A stretch of 24,485 nucleotides of DNA from positions 1-24,485 of the forward strand of contig CALCTA010000118.1 in assembly GCA_937893945.1 (NCBI GenBank), in the 5' to 3' direction. The notes beneath the pieces were generated by a model. The model saw only the letters and a program-made list of their open reading frames with translations. It ran no database searches and had not been told where the DNA came from. The position numbers were made by a program, and so were the translations under genes. Each line of letters starts with the position of its first letter. Position 1 is the stretch's first letter. The stretch comes from an uncultured Clostridia bacterium. GTDB lineage: Bacteria; Bacillota; Clostridia; Oscillospirales; CAG-272. Of the stretch, positions 23,691-24,485 are shown piece after piece.

Positions 23691-23698
23691 GCGTACGG
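23654..23698 (+). repeat. Direct repeat, copy B
   Basis: Identical over 45 bases to 22971-23015, at a distance of 683 bp. It is followed by a post-stop spacer related to that of copy A and by its own terminator, giving the same order: gene end, spacer, terminator. Confidence 0.95.
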
Positions 23699-23734
23699 CT
23701 TTACGGAACTCCCCTCAGCTAATATCGTAAAAAC

Positions 23735-23762
23735 AAGGGCGGTCGCGCGTGCGACCGCCCTT
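23735..23762. terminator. Bidirectional terminator before tyrS
   Basis: Perfect 12-bp GC-rich inverted repeat (23735-23746 with 23751-23762), loop GCGT, followed on the plus strand by AATTTTTG and on the minus strand by GTTTTTACG. It lies 45 nt after the remnant stop and is probably the original terminator of the spore protein gene. Confidence 0.9.
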
Positions 23763-23780
23763 AATTTTTGCTTATCTGTA

Positions 23781-23809
23781 TTGACAAAGCGCGAAAAATG
23801 GTTTATAAT
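23781..23809 (+). promoter_or_regulatory. Consensus sigma-A promoter of tyrS
   Basis: TTGACA (23781-23786), 17-nt spacer, TATAAT (23804-23809). The leader is only about 33 nt, so there is no room for a T-box, which controls many Firmicute tyrS genes. Confidence 0.9.
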
Positions 23810-23848
23810 GTATAGGATTATAATGATTTTCTCATTTTGGAGGTATTT

Positions 23849-24485
23849 ATGACTATTTATGACGAGCTCGTGGCGAGAGGTCTTATCGCTCAGGTTACCG
23901 ACGAGCAGGAAATAAAGGAAATGGTTAACAACGGCAAGGCCGTATTCTACATCGGCTTTGACCCCACGGCTGACAGCCTTCACGTAGGACACTTCATGGC
24001 GCTCTGCCTTATGAAGAGACTTCAGATGGCAGGCAACAAGCCCATCGCGCTTATCGGTGGCGGTACTGCTATGATAGGCGACCCCTCGGGACGCTCGGAT
24101 ATGAGACAGATGATGACCGAGGAAACTATCGCTCACAACTGCGAGTGCTTCAAGAAGCAGATGAGCCGCTTTATCGACTTCTCTGACGGCAAGGCAATGA
24201 TGATAAACAACGCAGACTGGTTGCTCGGACTCAACTACGTTGAGGTTCTCCGCGACGTCGGCGCCTGCTTCTCTGTCAACCGCATGCTCACCGCAGAATG
24301 CTACAAGCAGAGAATGGAAAAGGGACTTTCCTTCCTTGAGTTCAACTATATGATTATGCAGTCCTACGACTTCTACCACCTCTTCCGCACCTACGGCTGT
24401 AATATGCAGTTCGGAGGTGACGACCAGTGGTCGAATATGCTCGGCGGAACCGAGCTTATCAGACGTAAGCTCGGCCGTGACGCTC
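23849..24485 (+). CDS. tyrS: Tyrosyl-tRNA synthetase, 3' end cut off by window edge
   Basis: Charges tRNA-Tyr with tyrosine. The 212 visible codons cover the start of the class I catalytic domain: FDPTADSLHVGH ending at residue 48, with the HIGH-type motif HVGH at 45-48. GGGTAMIGDPSGRSDMR follows (the SGR-type loop), then NYMIMQSYDFY and QFGGDDQWSNM in the tyrosine-binding region. The KMSKS loop and the C-terminal S4 domain would lie beyond the window. The ATG at 23849 has TGGAGG seven bases upstream. Confidence 0.97.
   Translation, partial: MTIYDELVARGLIAQVTDEQEIKEMVNNGKAVFYIGFDPTADSLHVGHFMALCLMKRLQMAGNKPIALIGGGTAMIGDPSGRSDMRQMMTEETIAHNCECFKKQMSRFIDFSDGKAMMINNADWLLGLNYVEVLRDVGACFSVNRMLTAECYKQRMEKGLSFLEFNYMIMQSYDFYHLFRTYGCNMQFGGDDQWSNMLGGTELIRRKLGRDA

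Noticed and set aside
22971..23762. Complete integrative element between the repeats
   Set aside because: Only one small lipoprotein gene lies between the repeats, with no integrase, transposase or terminal inverted repeats; an insertion origin is kept as a hypothesis only.
23663..24379. Minus-strand open frame of 238 codons opposite tyrS
   Set aside because: It is antisense to the clear tyrS coding sequence and to a terminator and promoter. It has no ribosome site and its composition follows from tyrS codon use.

Overview
The window looks like a chromosomal segment of an endospore-forming Firmicute, most likely a gut-type Clostridia/Oscillospirales organism. The evidence is a spoVB-mazG-hup-rqcP-yabP-yabQ-divIC cluster, an alpha/beta small acid-soluble spore protein, a membrane diadenylate cyclase, HemZ, and many near-consensus sigma-A promoters with 17-nt spacers. 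No rRNA, tRNA, CRISPR array, transposase or integrase was seen. Genes up to 21348 lie on the minus strand. From 21627 onward they are mainly on the plus strand, with one inserted-looking minus-strand gene.

Layout, read in the direction of minus-strand transcription. (1) Promoter at 21421-21449 drives pncB, a 136-aa unknown and a secreted lipoprotein nuclease, joined by 4-nt ATGA overlaps and ending at a terminator at 18288-18317. (2) Promoter at 18166-18194 drives a long tight run: cdaA (c-di-AMP synthesis), a 72-aa one-helix membrane protein where cdaR is usually found, a COG2509 flavoprotein, recJ, a bifunctional rel, dtd, hemZ and a uridine-kinase-like gene. After a 122-nt gap this continues into spoVB and mazG. 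(3) Promoter at 5112-5140 drives hup and rqcP, then come yabP-yabQ, divIC and the glycogen genes glgB-glgC; glgC runs off the window at base 1.

The most interesting regulatory structure is just upstream of yabP. A long imperfect hairpin followed by seven T residues should stop vegetative transcripts from hup-rqcP, and its 3' arm contains the yabP ribosome-binding site. A sigma-E-like promoter lies in the 5' arm, so a sporulation transcript would start inside the loop and could not form the hairpin. A separate sigma-A promoter inside the end of yabQ would supply divIC-glgBC in growing cells. The yabPQ pair would therefore be insulated as a sporulation-only cassette inside a housekeeping cluster.

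Plus-strand part: azlC-azlD (branched-chain amino acid exporter), then the spore protein gene, then tyrS, which runs off the right end. Between the spore protein gene and tyrS, a low-GC lipoprotein gene with its own consensus promoter sits between two copies of the 3' end of the spore protein gene (45 identical bases, then weaker similarity). This resembles an insertion or recombination scar. The intact spore protein also lacks the Glu expected at the germination-protease cleavage site.
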